Source: Syncephalis fuscata
Lineage: Eukaryota; Zoopagomycota; Zoopagomycetes; Zoopagales; Piptocephalidaceae
Length of the DNA stretch: 64,000 bases
Direction of reading: 5' to 3'
NCBI GenBank assembly: GCA_025786725.1
Contig: JAHLTZ010000045.1
Span: 1 to 64,000 of the forward strand
Below, piece after piece: positions 47,590 to 60,529 of the stretch; within the stretch, counting starts at the first letter, position 1; the number at the start of each line of letters is the position of its first letter. Position numbers and translations under genes: made by a program. The notes beneath the pieces are model-generated. The model was not told the origin of the DNA. It searched no databases and was given only the letters and a program-made list of their open reading frames with translations.

Positions 47590-48100
47590 GATTTGGATGC
47601 TATCTTTTGCTAGTCGCTTCCGCGCTTCCATTTATAGGCATAATATTGCTGTAATGCAAAGTAGCAAAAATGCTAAAAAAACAAATTGAGTAGCATAATC
47701 GTTGCGATCCAATACCATAAAAGTAACTGAGGGTAATGAAGAGTGCAGCCACTTTCTGCAGTTAATGTGGCATAGCAGCAAAGAACTACAATAGACGCAA
47801 ATTTAAGATGTGATATAGTTAGCAGAAAACCCACACTTAAATCCATTGCTTCCATTGCATATTAAATAAACGTTTTGAAGTAGAATTAGATTATTGCGAA
47901 AATACGCAACAGATACGCCTAGTCCGATAATCCATAGTGCATGCCGTCAGTTAAAATATATGCCTAATTCCATCAGTAGAACAACTGTGCCAACTGTTAA
48001 TCCTAAAATAGAAGGGATTAAACAGCACCAAGAAGAAAGAATTTTTGGTCAATTTAGTGTCATTTTAAACGTAATAATAATACAGCTTATACTAATGTAA
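47590..48100 (-). pseudogene. Pseudogene of the 7TM (GPCR-like) family
   Basis: On the minus strand, in broken frames: SSWCCLIPSILGLTVG (compare SSWCCLIPSSLGV in the gene at 52894), NLILLQNVYLIC (TM3), then ESGCTLHYPQLLLWYWIATI (extracellular loop 2 Cys and TM5) and FALQQYYAYKWKRGS. An in-frame TGA at 47949-47947 replaces the Cys that starts TM3 in all other copies, and at least one frameshift precedes TM4. The order of matching blocks is collinear with the intact genes. Confidence 0.75.
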
Positions 48101-48971
48101 ACCAATGCTGAAGCAATTATCAACTATGTTCCGCTTCCAAACCATAGATTATTCTGTTCATATACACTGTCGACGCCGACGATGTAAAAGGCTTGCATAC
48201 TCATGTCACCGCTTGGGCTAATGGAATTGCCCAATATTCTTGTTGCATTTTTATCCATGCATTTGCAGTTGTATTACTATAATCAATAACTGTCATTGAT
48301 ATTACAGTGTACTAAAATTATAATATAACAAAAAACTAAAAATAGTAAATAAAACGATCAAATAAAAGTTAAAGATGTGTTTATGTGGCAGGGTGCATAG
48401 CTGTTGTGTGTTTTGGTCGTTAGTTTTATGCCCGTGCATGTTGACTAAAATTCATTGCGTAGTATATCTTTTCATAGGGAACACACAAAGAAATATCTGC
48501 AATGGCCATGCATTAAACAACTTTGACAACTATCTAGGACACACATGCCTTTTGTTGCAACCGGACTGTATGCTGGAATTAGAAATCCACAGCACAGTTG
48601 GTTCCGGATATGCATCCAATAGCCTACTATTTGATTGATAAAATGGCAAATCAATAAAGTATAGATTTTTGCTAAATTCTCTGCCAAACTAGGATTGAAT
48701 GTATTTAGTCTATCAACCTTGTAAAAATACGTAATAATTTGTTTTAAATTGTGTCGCATAGTGCTTTTAGTGCTATAAGGTTTATAAGCTTTTATAATTT
48801 AACAATGATTGACAAAAATGTTTAAGATTATTTATAGATCGATATACAGTTACTTAATAATAATAATAATAATGGCAAAAGAAGCTGCTTTTGTTGTATT
48901 AGTCATAATATTAACCCATTTATAGCTTATTAAATGTGAATAAAATAATTATAATTTATTTTACGTAAATT
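48101..48971. other. Intergenic
   Basis: No supportable gene; an (AAT)n tract at about 48857-48872. Possibly the decayed N-terminal part of the 7TM pseudogene at its left edge. Confidence 0.45.
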
Positions 48972-49828
48972 CTACTGTATTTGTGTCTTCATATTTAAAA
49001 TAGTCTCATCGACCTCCTCGAGCTCAGCATTTACACCATCCAGCTTCTTTTGAAGCAGCTCACGATGCTCCTTAGTAGTTAGCTTGTGTATGGGTATCCA
49101 CGCAAGGTTATCGCTAGCCAGCTGGCCTAGTTCACCCAGCTGACGTACGATTGACTCTTTAAATCGTGTTAATGGTAGCTCTTGGGCCTGGTCGGGATTT
49201 AGCTTATTCAAGATAATTTGCTGCCGCATACTATTGGCTGCCGTGATGCACATTTGCATACCACCCGTCAGTACACCGAGTACTAAAAAGCCTGCTATTA
49301 CTCTATGCGATCCATCTAGCCAGATATTATCAACAGTCTATTTCATTGTTGCATAGTATTATACTTGCAGAAAACTCCGGACCAAATACTCCCGGTAGCT
49401 CCACCTGCCACCGTACTGCTTACAATCATATCGCTATCCGTTAGCTGAGGATCCTTCTGGCCAAGCGAGCGTTGTCGATCTAGTCGCTCTTCAAGTATAA
49501 ACCGACGTGTGGCTATAGGTACAGCGTTAGCCATAGAGTCGATAAACTAGCTATTGCTACTGTAACACTTGCCTAAAAATGTAAAGCCAATAAGACCGCA
49601 ATTTGCCGCCATACCAAGCGTGTATGGCACGGCTGAACGTCCGCGGGCCATAGACCATATACCGCCAACAGCTGCACCGGCCGTAGCTATCGGAATAAAT
49701 AAATTGAATGTTTATAGCAAACCTTTCATTGGCCGATCATATTACTTCTATCTCATTCACTTACCGAATCCCAATGTTCCGCTTAATATTGCGGTTCTAT
49801 GAACGGGATCACGCAGTGGATTCGGCAT
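48972..49828 (-). CDS. Tim17-superfamily-like multi-pass membrane protein with GC-AG introns
   Basis: Starts at 49828 (MPNPLRDPVHRTAILSGTLG). Glycine-rich hydrophobic segments (ATAGAAVGGIWSMARGRSA, LGMAANCGLIGFTF, STVAGGATGSIWSG, HRVIAGFLVLGVLTGGMQM) resemble the small-residue-rich helices of Tim17/Tim22/Tim23-type proteins, suggesting a mitochondrial inner-membrane location. The C-terminus is charged and helical, ending LDGVNAELEEVDETILNMKT (coiled coil). Two introns use GC donors: 49572-49513 (G|GCAAGT to TATAG) and 49378-49317 (T|GCAAGT to CTAG). Both are needed to keep the frame. The family call is tentative; import or complex-assembly roles are inference only. Confidence 0.6.
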
Positions 49829-50162
49829 CGTTCAAACAATGACAACAAGTTTGAGGCTACTTGGTAAAAAACGAATCAACAGTAAAGAGCAACAATGCCT
49901 GTTTTTGTAATAAAACATTATGTTCTACCTAAACGTAGAGTCAGCTGTTTGGCTGTTATATCGTCTAAAGCAACACCCTTGGCTGTGTATTGCTAACCAT
50001 ACTGTTTATCAAAAAGCATAAGCACATACAAACGCGCATAATTAATTTAGACAGACTTGGAATACAGCGTGTCTTATACAATACACGATATTGCTAATAA
50101 AATTGTTTATTATCATAAACAGAAAAACACACTTTGTTTTGCTGTCTCTACTACTTACCATT

Positions 50163-52242
<2,080 letters not shown>

Positions 52243-52893
52243 CTATCTATAAGCAAAATTAAATAAAATATAAGTGTCTATTGGATCGGTATTATTTATT
52301 GATTTAGTATTAACACAAAAACATTATCTGTATAAATCTAAACGAATCTAAACTTTTATTGCATCTAGCTTGGCAATGATAATAGTTGTTTACAATATTA
52401 CATAATGTGACTGATATCATTACTAATATAACATAGAATAGATCATGTTCTTGTCTTTCTTATTAATATACCGATAAGTATAATAGTTGTAATATCAGCA
52501 TAGATGCAATTCGGATAGAAATTACCGTAGCGCTCAGGGCAAAACTTCTGGAACGCAATAAGTAAATTACTTGGACTTAGCTTTCGGTATTCAAGTGTAT
52601 GGCAAACACATGGTAAAGTGTGGAATTTCGGTTTATTCCTTTAGTTCAAGGAAACCGGTTCAATTTATTGTACGACAACATGATTATCTATTGTCTCGTG
52701 CGTTGTTGGCTTTTTGAATTAATAAAATAGGCTGATTCATTGGTAAATATACCATGTGACTATCGTTGGCACAACTAGCACTATAGCTCAGTAATTATAA
52801 ATTGTCCAATTTTGTAGCTATTGCCGACCTATTCGGTTTATTTATTTTTGTTATTGCTTATGCTATTTCTTATCTGTTGCATTTCAGACCAAG
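52243..52893. other. Intergenic
   Basis: AT-rich, no gene seen; promoter of the following 7TM gene presumably lies here (TTGCATTTCAG directly before its ATG may be a 5'-UTR acceptor). Confidence 0.45.
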
Positions 52894-53845
52894 ATGCTAC
52901 TGTCATATAACAGCGTTTTTGAACAACTTGGCTGGGAAAAGAATGCTACTCAGCATTTGACCACCTCACTGCATCCACTTGACGAGCAAATGTACACGAA
53001 TTCCACACTGCTGACCCAATTGATGTAAACAGTTCTTTGACTCTATTCAAGACATTTGCACCGTTTATTGTAGCTATAATAATTGCAAATTTTATACTTT
53101 TATGCAATCTTAAAATAGCTATTAGAATGGTCAAGGATAGACCACGCTTTTTTTCTTCGTGGTGTTGTCTAATTCCATCCAGTTTGGGTGTATTGCTTAA
53201 CGTAATATTCATGTTTATGATACTGATTCAAAACCTTAATTGCCAATTAATCACTTGGATGATGTCGCTTAGCATGTCTATCTGTATGGCTTGCAATAGC
53301 GCATTATTACTTCAAAAAGCCTATCTAGCGCTTTGTAAGAAACAATGGGTGCTCTATGTTGGTGTTCCGCTTATCCTTCTACAGTTGGCTTACTTTGGCC
53401 TTTTGATGCGATACTGTTCTGTTTGGCTGCGGCCGGATTATGGTTGCATCGTTTATCAACCATACTTTATACTTATATATTGGCTTATTGTTAATATTTT
53501 ACCAATTACGCTATTTTCATGTATTTTTTGCTACGTGGCCTATAATCAATATTGCAAGTTTGGTACACGTGTATGGAAGCAGTTAGGCCGCGATGGACTT
53601 CAAACTATGTTTTTTGTCATAATCTTTGAAATTAGTTGCTGTGTTATTGTGTCATTTAACGCATTTGAATCGCTTTCTCCTGCTCTATTTTATATTAACT
53701 GGTAGGTATTATTCAAAAAAGTAATTACTAGTTTTAACAAGTATATAGGATAATTATTACAACACTAAATACCCATTGCAAAACTATGCGTAAAGCATTT
53801 AGAATCTCTGGACATGCCAAAGAACAGCTACTTCGTAGTTTTTAA
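52894..53845 (+). CDS. GPCR-like seven-transmembrane protein, member 1
   Basis: Starts MLLSYNSVFEQLGWEKNATQ at 52894, an extracellular N-terminus with N-glycosylation sequons (NAT, NST, NSS). TM1 TFAPFIVAIIIANFILLC, TM2 CLIPSSLGVLLNVIFMFMIL, TM3 starting at NLNCQLITWMMSLSMSI, TM4 VLYVGVPLILLQLAYFGLL, ECL2 Cys in DYGCIVYQ, TM5 FILIYWLIVNILPITLFSC, a basic loop KQLGRDGLQ, TM6 MFFVIIFEISCCVIV, TM7 begins LFYINW and continues after a 49-nt intron as IIITTLNTHCK, then a basic C-tail. The TM3 and ECL2 cysteines mirror the class A GPCR disulfide. No DRY or NPxxY motif. One base is missing at about 53025 (TTGATGTAAAC). Paralogous to the minus-strand genes at 57010 and 58785; ligand unknown. Confidence 0.7.
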
Positions 53846-54116
53846 TTTCTTTAAAAACGATATACACGGACCATGCAGCTATACAATACTTACAACAACC
53901 ATTATTATTTTAATAATACGCTACACTGTATTTTATTAAGTTCATTATAAAATAGCCAATTACAGCCTTAATAGCGTTGCTTAGGGTTATTAACTGTTTT
54001 TTATTTAAATCAAATATCTGCATTACTCTGGATTTATTTCTATTCTTTTTTTATAAATGTCACAATAAATCAACAACAAAGATATAAAAGTAAATGCAGT
54101 ATTTATTGTAAAAATA
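53846..54116. other. Convergent intergenic region
   Basis: 3' flanks of 7TM member 1 and P450 copy 2. No gene. Confidence 0.5.
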
Positions 54117-56142
54117 TTAAATACGATATGGCTGCACCAGAAACTGTTTGCCTCTTGGTGTTGTAAGACACCGAAATAAGGCTTCATATCGTTTTTAGGA
54201 TTTGGCACAAATTTAAAGTGATGCAAAAGTTCAACGAGCGTTAAACGAAGCTCCATCCAAGCCAAACTATTTAATTTTCTAATTGTTAGTGGCGAAAATA
54301 GACAAGCAACATCGTTATAAAACCTACTTGCGGCCAATACACGCACGCGGACCAACTGAAAATGGTGTAAAATTCATTTTCATTGTAGCAAGTTGTTTAA
54401 AGGAGGTGGTGAGCCAGCGCTCTGGATAGAATCTATGAGGATCTGGAAACACCTCTTTATTTGTTTGTATAGCCATAAAAGCTACTGTAACACTGGTCTA
54501 GAGTAGTATTAGTAGCTTTAATTATGTATAACCAGTTGACTTACTCCACCGGGGACAAAATAGTTGTTCATCATTACTCCTCCTTCAGGAATTACGCGGG
54601 GCAATCCATGGGCAACTACAGGTCGAAGCCGCAGTGTTTCGTGGAGTACAGCGTCTAGATAAGTCATGGCATTACATCTTTGTGAAGTATTCTAGTGTTG
54701 GAATCTGGATAGACTGTTTTTGATTTCTTCAACCAAGCGACGATTGCATTCGGGATGTTCTAGCAAAAAGTTTATAGTCCTTTAAAAGTATATTAATGGC
54801 ACATCCAGTATAAATACTTCAATATTTACCATGTAATTGTTACAGATGTAGTATCTGTGCCAGCAGCCTGCAAATGTTGTTTAACAATAAATAACTTTTA
54901 AATACTATAGTCCTTACATTAGTAAAATGGCTTCGGCACACATTCCTTCATCCGGCACAGTAGCGCCTGTTTTCTCATCTACAGATGTAATCATTTGTTG
55001 CAATATATCATTTCTTGTATTGTTTTTGTCATTTCTTCTTCTTTCTATGGCAGCCTGTGCATACTAACTATATTAATCTTGAATCCAAATGCATTTGAAT
55101 AATTGATACTCACGTTATTTAATGAAGCAAGATCTTGAACTAGTTTTGGATAAAATTGAGAAAAAAATAATTGTCCAAAAATCAGTTTCTGTAAATGGTT
55201 AGCATAAAAATACGAATAATTAATTAAACCACCTACTCTGATACCATAAGCAATCGACTATTGATCCATCGAATTACAGGATGCTGCTCCCTATCTTCCT
55301 CAAGTAATCCAAATGTTTTACCAAATGCAACTTCACCAGTAACATCCTTCAACACTATAAGCATAATTATTTCCAACGATAAAGCTACTTACAAATTTCA
55401 TTTTCTTTAATAAATCCATGAGATCCACAGTACTTTCAGTGTCTGTATATTTGTAGAGACGCTGCACAAGCCGTGCAATACCAATATCATACAACAATGG
55501 TTCCAGATTCTCAAGAGAATTAGGAGTGAATGCAGGTGACATTAGCCGTTTCTAGAGTTATTGTCAGCCAGTATTACAGCTGTTTTAACAATCGAGTCTA
55601 CCTGTGTTCGATGGAAAGCAATATTTCTGCCAAGTAGTGCAATTAGAAACAGCCAAATATTTTACGTAGACGATATTACCTCGTATTAAGAATATTATTA
55701 TGTCCAGTAAGAAACACATCGTATTTTTGCCCTTTCCGTACTGATGTGAGCCGTTGACCTTTCGAATCAAAGCGGCACTGGATACTGAAAGAGTGGTGGG
55801 ACCTAGTTGCTTAATGTTAAATGACTGTTACAGTAGTCTTATTTACTTCTTGCCTGTACGAGCAATAGTCCCATATTTCTCATGAAACTCTGAAAGGCCT
55901 GTAAGTTCACCATGATAGACTCGTTTTATATTGATGACGATTTCAAAAAGCCTTGAGAAACGAGGGCCAGGAATACTTGCTAGTGGACTTAAATAGTCTT
56001 GCTTGATCAACTAGTTAAGGTCAGCGTTGGTTTAACTGTGACGTGTTTAACTTGCTTTGTAGGCTACATAGCCAATTCCAGTAATGGCGACAATTTCCTA
56101 CCACAATAAAGTAGAGAGCGATAGCTGTAGATTCAAAGACAT
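54117..56142 (-). pseudogene. Cytochrome P450, copy 2, probably decaying
   Basis: Same exon layout as the P450 at 32914-35066: anchor exon from ATG 56142 (MSLNLQLSLSTLLW), LIKQDYLSPLASIPGPRFS, TYLDAVLHETLRLRPVVAHG (ExxR), NNYFVPGG, FYPERWLTTSF, FSVGPRACIGRK (haem Cys) and a C-terminus that ends GKQFLVQPYRI. Damage: an in-frame TAG at 56100-56098 where copy 1 has Leu; a shift after the ExxR-preceding exon (about 54690, with TAA/TGA); a shift near 54172 separating PKNDMKPYF from TTPRGKQF. The haem and ExxR residues are intact, so either decay is recent or some breaks are sequence errors. Confidence 0.65.
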
Positions 56143-57009
56143 TGTGATATAGAAAGATATGATGTAGATGACAGCTAGCTAAACAACAAATAAAAAGATG
56201 TTAAAGTGTAAAGAAACACTTCAATATACGCGGCATCATTCTTCATTTATATATTGCTGAAGTATAGCCCGTATAGCAAGTAATAAATTGGGATTTTTAC
56301 ACCGAAATACCGAGTTTACCAAATGTCCAGCATTGACGATAATAATCGCTTAAGGCACAAACAAGTTTTATTTTAAAGCCAAATGACATACAGGTCTTTA
56401 CTAATTAACCAACCAGGACCGCGCATTTTCATTTGCTGATACCGTATTAATTTAAATAAATACGATTAGTTGTTAGCAATAAACAAAATTAAAAATTAAC
56501 ATTTATATATTCTTTTTTAAATGTCGTTAATTGATAATAATTGCATGTATTTCGGACTTTGAATTACTTGCCTGACAATATTTTCATTAACATTTATTAT
56601 TTTATCTATCAAACACTCATCGTATAAATATTCATATAAAATAGCACAATATACACATAGGAGTAATGCAAATGTAAATTATCGTTGTCTACTTTATTAG
56701 TATAGCAATATCATTATGCTAAATAGACAACCAGTATGTGATTTAACACTTTTCACTGATCAAGCAAACATTTTTACAATTTATTTTTAATTTAATATCT
56801 ACTCTGGAAATTTTTATTATTCAAGTAAACTGTCATTTCAAACACATTAATTTTGACAGCAATTGCCATTAAACAAGGTTATAAAACTAATGATTTTCAA
56901 AGCTTATAACAGTGTTAATAGCTATATATAATTAGTGATAGCCACAAACAGGCTATTAGCCTGTTTTGGTTGTATTTATATTAACGGCAGCACTATAAAT
57001 ATTATTATG
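56143..57009. other. Intergenic
   Basis: AT-rich; the right part (from about 56880) is the 3' flank of 7TM member 2 and is similar to the 3' flank of member 3, i.e. part of the tandem duplication. No gene. Confidence 0.45.
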
Positions 57010-57928
57010 TCAATTCATTGCCAAGTTGCTGGAGTCATTGTTTGTACGTTTTTTTGTACCATAGCTCACGAGTATTGTTGATGTAATATACCTAGATAGG
57101 TTCTAGCAATGTTTTGGATAATACAAGTTACTTACCAATCAACGATATAAAAAGTCCTTGAGAAAAGTCCTCCCATCTCAAGAAGAATAATGAAACACAT
57201 ATTAGGTTACAAGAAATTACCAAACACATGGCCTGTATACCGTCATGGGCCAATTTTCTCCATGCGTCAGAGCCGTACCTTTTATACTGCTTGTAGGCCA
57301 TAGTACTAAAAATTCCCGAAAAAAGTATATTGCTAGGAATCATCATACCGATCCAGTACCATAAAACAATAGAATGCTGGTTAAAAGTACAACCAAATTG
57401 TCCATCCAATGTAACATATGACCATCCGTATGCAATAATAAAAAAGAAAAATTGCGGCAGAATGCAAATAGCGCCGCAAATAGCCACCCAGCGTTGCGAC
57501 AACAACACAAGATAAGCTTTGTAAAGTATAACAATGCTGTTAAAAAACATCGAAAAGCCTATACTTGCCATAGTATACCAAACAGTTATTCTACAATTCA
57601 TATGGCTTGTTAGTGCTGCTACACTAAATAGTATAACATTTCCAATGCCTAAAAACGACGGCAGGAAATAGCACAAATCAAAAACGCTATAAGGCTGCGT
57701 TCTGATATGCCGGAATAAATGTATCAGATTGTAAGCAAAAAATGGCCCAAGCATAGCGAGAAATGCCAGCTGGCCATATAATCCTTTCACTCGATACCAT
57801 GCTTCAAATCTAGACGTTTCATCGCTATTTGATCTTGTATTTACAAAGCTAAAAAAATCCATTTCACCGGACGGATGCAGTGGAATACCAAACAGCCTAG
57901 TCGCGTTTAACCTCCATTCATCCGCCAT
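57010..57928 (-). CDS. GPCR-like seven-transmembrane protein, member 2
   Basis: Starts MADEWRLNATRLFGIPLHPS (sequon NAT). TM1 YGQLAFLAMLGPFFAYNL, TM2 FLPSFLGIGNVILFSVAAL, TM3 at MNCRITVWYTMASIGFSMFF, YKAYLVLLSQRW inner loop, TM4 ICGAICILPQFFFFIIAYG, ECL2 Cys in QFGCTFNQ, TM5 VLWYWIGMMIPSNILFSG, KQYKRYGSDAWRKLAHDG loop, TM6 AMCLVISCNLIC. One base is missing at about 57198 relative to member 3 (ATATGTGTTTC against ATATGCTGTTTC), after which the proper frame gives TFYIVDW, a 47-nt intron, and YITSTILVSYGTKKRT to a TGA at 57010. The C-tail is truncated compared with member 3. Otherwise about 75 percent identical to member 3. Confidence 0.7.
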
Positions 57929-58784
57929 ATCCTAATGTTATATCTAATTTTAGATTGAATGGCAAAGTAGCTACAAAGTATTACGTATTTAAAGAATTAA
58001 GAAAATACACAACATAAGAGATAGGATCTAAGGCGGATCAAAGAGAATAAAACGCACGGCTTGCAGTAACCGGTTTTAGTATAAATAGAACTTACTACAC
58101 GTAAAAAATTACCTAAAACATTATAAATAATAATACGTGTTATATTCTAAAACCATAAAATTGCTACTGCCATTAACTACTTAAACGCTTGTCTTCAAAT
58201 TGTGGTTATATGTATATACTGCAAATACCTAACGCGGGCATCAGCTCATAGAATTTGTTATAGCATATAATTTTCTATATTATTTGTTATTTTTCTTTTC
58301 TTTCGTTTATCACTCTTATTTTATCGTCCCATTTAGCTATTTGCTTTTAATAAAACTCAAATGAGGCAACATAAAAGCATACACCAATGTAAGGCACCAG
58401 AGAAGCTCAACAATTTTACAAGCTTCTTTATTTTTTATTGTAAAACTACTTATGAAAACTTGTGTATCTATCGGTTTATAGATAGACAAAGCCTACAGCA
58501 ACATACAATCCACTAGCGCCAACACATTATTATTAATAAAAGCGAAACTATTTGCTTTGACCGTATTATCTATTGTTTACAGTTTATCATATATACATTA
58601 AATAGAATCTATATTGTTGCGCTGAATATCAAGCAGCCTAATTGTTTTACATCATGACCATTTGTAGATCAAATACCACTATTCTATAAATTACTGTTGG
58701 CATACAAGTAGCTTGGATATATAGTAGTTAATTAATCAATTATGCTACGCAATAAATTGTTAAAGCCTATAATAACTTTAATAA
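57929..58784. other. Intergenic between tandem 7TM genes
   Basis: The right-hand part of the 5' flank of member 2 (including a CGGTTTTAGTATA block at about 58070) recurs in the 5' flank of member 3 (about 59939), so the duplicated unit includes flanking DNA. No gene. Confidence 0.5.
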
Positions 58785-59795
58785 CTATAAATAGCTGGTA
58801 ATGGTTGCAAACCGGCTAGAATAGTCTGTTTTGGTTGCATTTATATCAGCATCAGCACTGCGGATCTTATTTTGAGCATTCATTGTCAAGTTGTTGGAAT
58901 CATTGCTTGTACGTTTTTTTGTACCATAGTTCACAAGTATCGTTGATGTGATATACCTAGACAAAATGTTAATTGCGTTTTAGATGATATAGAGTACTTA
59001 CCAATCAACAATATAAAAAGTTTTTGATAGGGGCCCTCCAACTTCAGAAAGGATAATGAAACAGCATATTAGGTTACAGAAAATTACCAAGCACATGGTC
59101 TGTATACCGTCGTGAGCTAATCTTTTCCATGCTTCAGATCCATATCTTTTATATTGCTTATGGGCCACAGTACTAAAAATGCCTGAAAAAAGCACATTGC
59201 TAGGAATCATCATACCAATCCAGTACCATACAACAATAGGCTGGTCATTAAAAGCGCAACCAAACTGTTTCTCCAATGTAACATATGACCATCTGTATGC
59301 AATAATAAAAAAGAAAAACTGTGGAAGAATGCAAATGGTGCCGCAAATGGCTAACCAGCGTTGCGACAACAATATAAGGTAGGCCTTGTAAAGTATAACA
59401 ATGCTGTTAAAAAACATCGAAAAGCCTATACTTGCCATGATGCACCAAACATGTATTCTGCAATTCAGATGGTTGGTTATTGATGCCGTAATAACTAGTA
59501 TAGTATTCCCAGTGCCTAAAAAAGACGGCAGAAAGTAGCACAAATCGAAAACACTGTATGGCTGCGTTCTGATATGTCGTAATAATCGTATCATATTGGA
59601 AGCAAACAAAGGTCCCAACATGGCAGTAAACACCAGTTGGACATGAATTCCTTTCATTCGATGTCGAGCTTCGACTTGAATCATTTCGTCGCTATTTGAT
59701 CTTGCATTGACAAAACTAAAAAAATCCATCTCACCGGACGGATACAATGGAATACCAAACATCTTGGTTGCATTTACTTTCCATAGTTCATCCAT
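58785..59795 (-). CDS. GPCR-like seven-transmembrane protein, member 3
   Basis: Starts MDELWKVNATKMFGIPLYPS. Clean frame through six helices (TM1 LVFTAMLGPLFASNMI; TM2 FLPSFLGTGNTILVITASI; TM3 from NCRIHVWCIMASIGFSMFF; TM4 ICGTICILPQFFFFIIAY; ECL2 FGCAFND; TM5 VVWYWIGMMIPSNVLFSG; TM6 CLVIFCNLICCFIIL), then FYIVDW at the exon end, an intron of 51 nt, and TM7 YITSTILVNYGTKKRT followed by a polar C-tail to TAG at 58785. Conserved TM3/ECL2 Cys pair as in the other members. The best-preserved member and the reference for the family. Membrane receptor-like topology is inferred from sequence; ligand and G-protein coupling unknown. Confidence 0.75.
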
Positions 59796-60129
59796 ATTCT
59801 AAAGCTATATCTAAGTATAAATTGACCGACAAATTAATTTAAAAAAATAGCGTATATTTAAAGAATTAAAAAGGTATAGCTTAAAACAAAGGACTCTAAG
59901 GCAAACTGAGGTGAATAAAATGCATGGTTTGCAGTAACCGGTTTTAGTATACCTAGTACAGATTTCATGTAAAAAGCCGTTTTTTACAAACCATAAACAA
60001 TAAACTGAAGTGCGTGTTATTTATATTTTAGAATTATTAATAGCATGTTAAAAAATAGATTAGAAACAAAGACGGCATAAATAGCAATAATGCAATACTG
60101 TGTAAATGTAATGATGTATACATATTAAA
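59796..60129. other. Intergenic between 7TM member 3 and the DIRS element
   Basis: Promoter side of member 3; AT-rich, nothing else seen. Confidence 0.5.
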
Positions 60130-60363
60130 TTGTATGTAGTTCTAAAGACTATGAAATATAAACCTTATTATTGCTGTTATCATTTTCTTTTATTAATATC
60201 GAAAAATAAAAACTTTCATCCTTTACAGTATAAATATGCCACCTATTGTGGACTTATCTATTGTTCTTTGATCATTTTTGCTTGCTGGTTTATAACCTTT
60301 GGCGTGGGTGGGCGGGTGAAATACATAAGGTTTATATTTCATAGTCTTTAGAACTACATACAA
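60130..60363. repeat. Terminal inverted repeat structure of the DIRS element
   Basis: A perfect 37-bp inverted repeat: 60130-60166 (TTGTATGTAGTTCTAAAGAC..) and 60327-60363, with a 160-bp spacer. A third partial copy (AATATAAACCTTATTATTGCTG) lies at about 60420-60441, resembling the internal complementary region that DIRS elements use to close a circular intermediate. Confidence 0.75.
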
Positions 60364-60529
60364 TTTCCTTTCATTAATAAATTAATTTAAGGAAATCTTA
60401 GTAGTTCATTCAGACTACTCAATATAAACCTTATTATTGCTGATTACCAACGTAAATAAGTGCGACCACTTGAAACCACATAATAAATGACCATAAGTGT
60501 AAAGGAGAAGGGGATAATAATAATAATTT

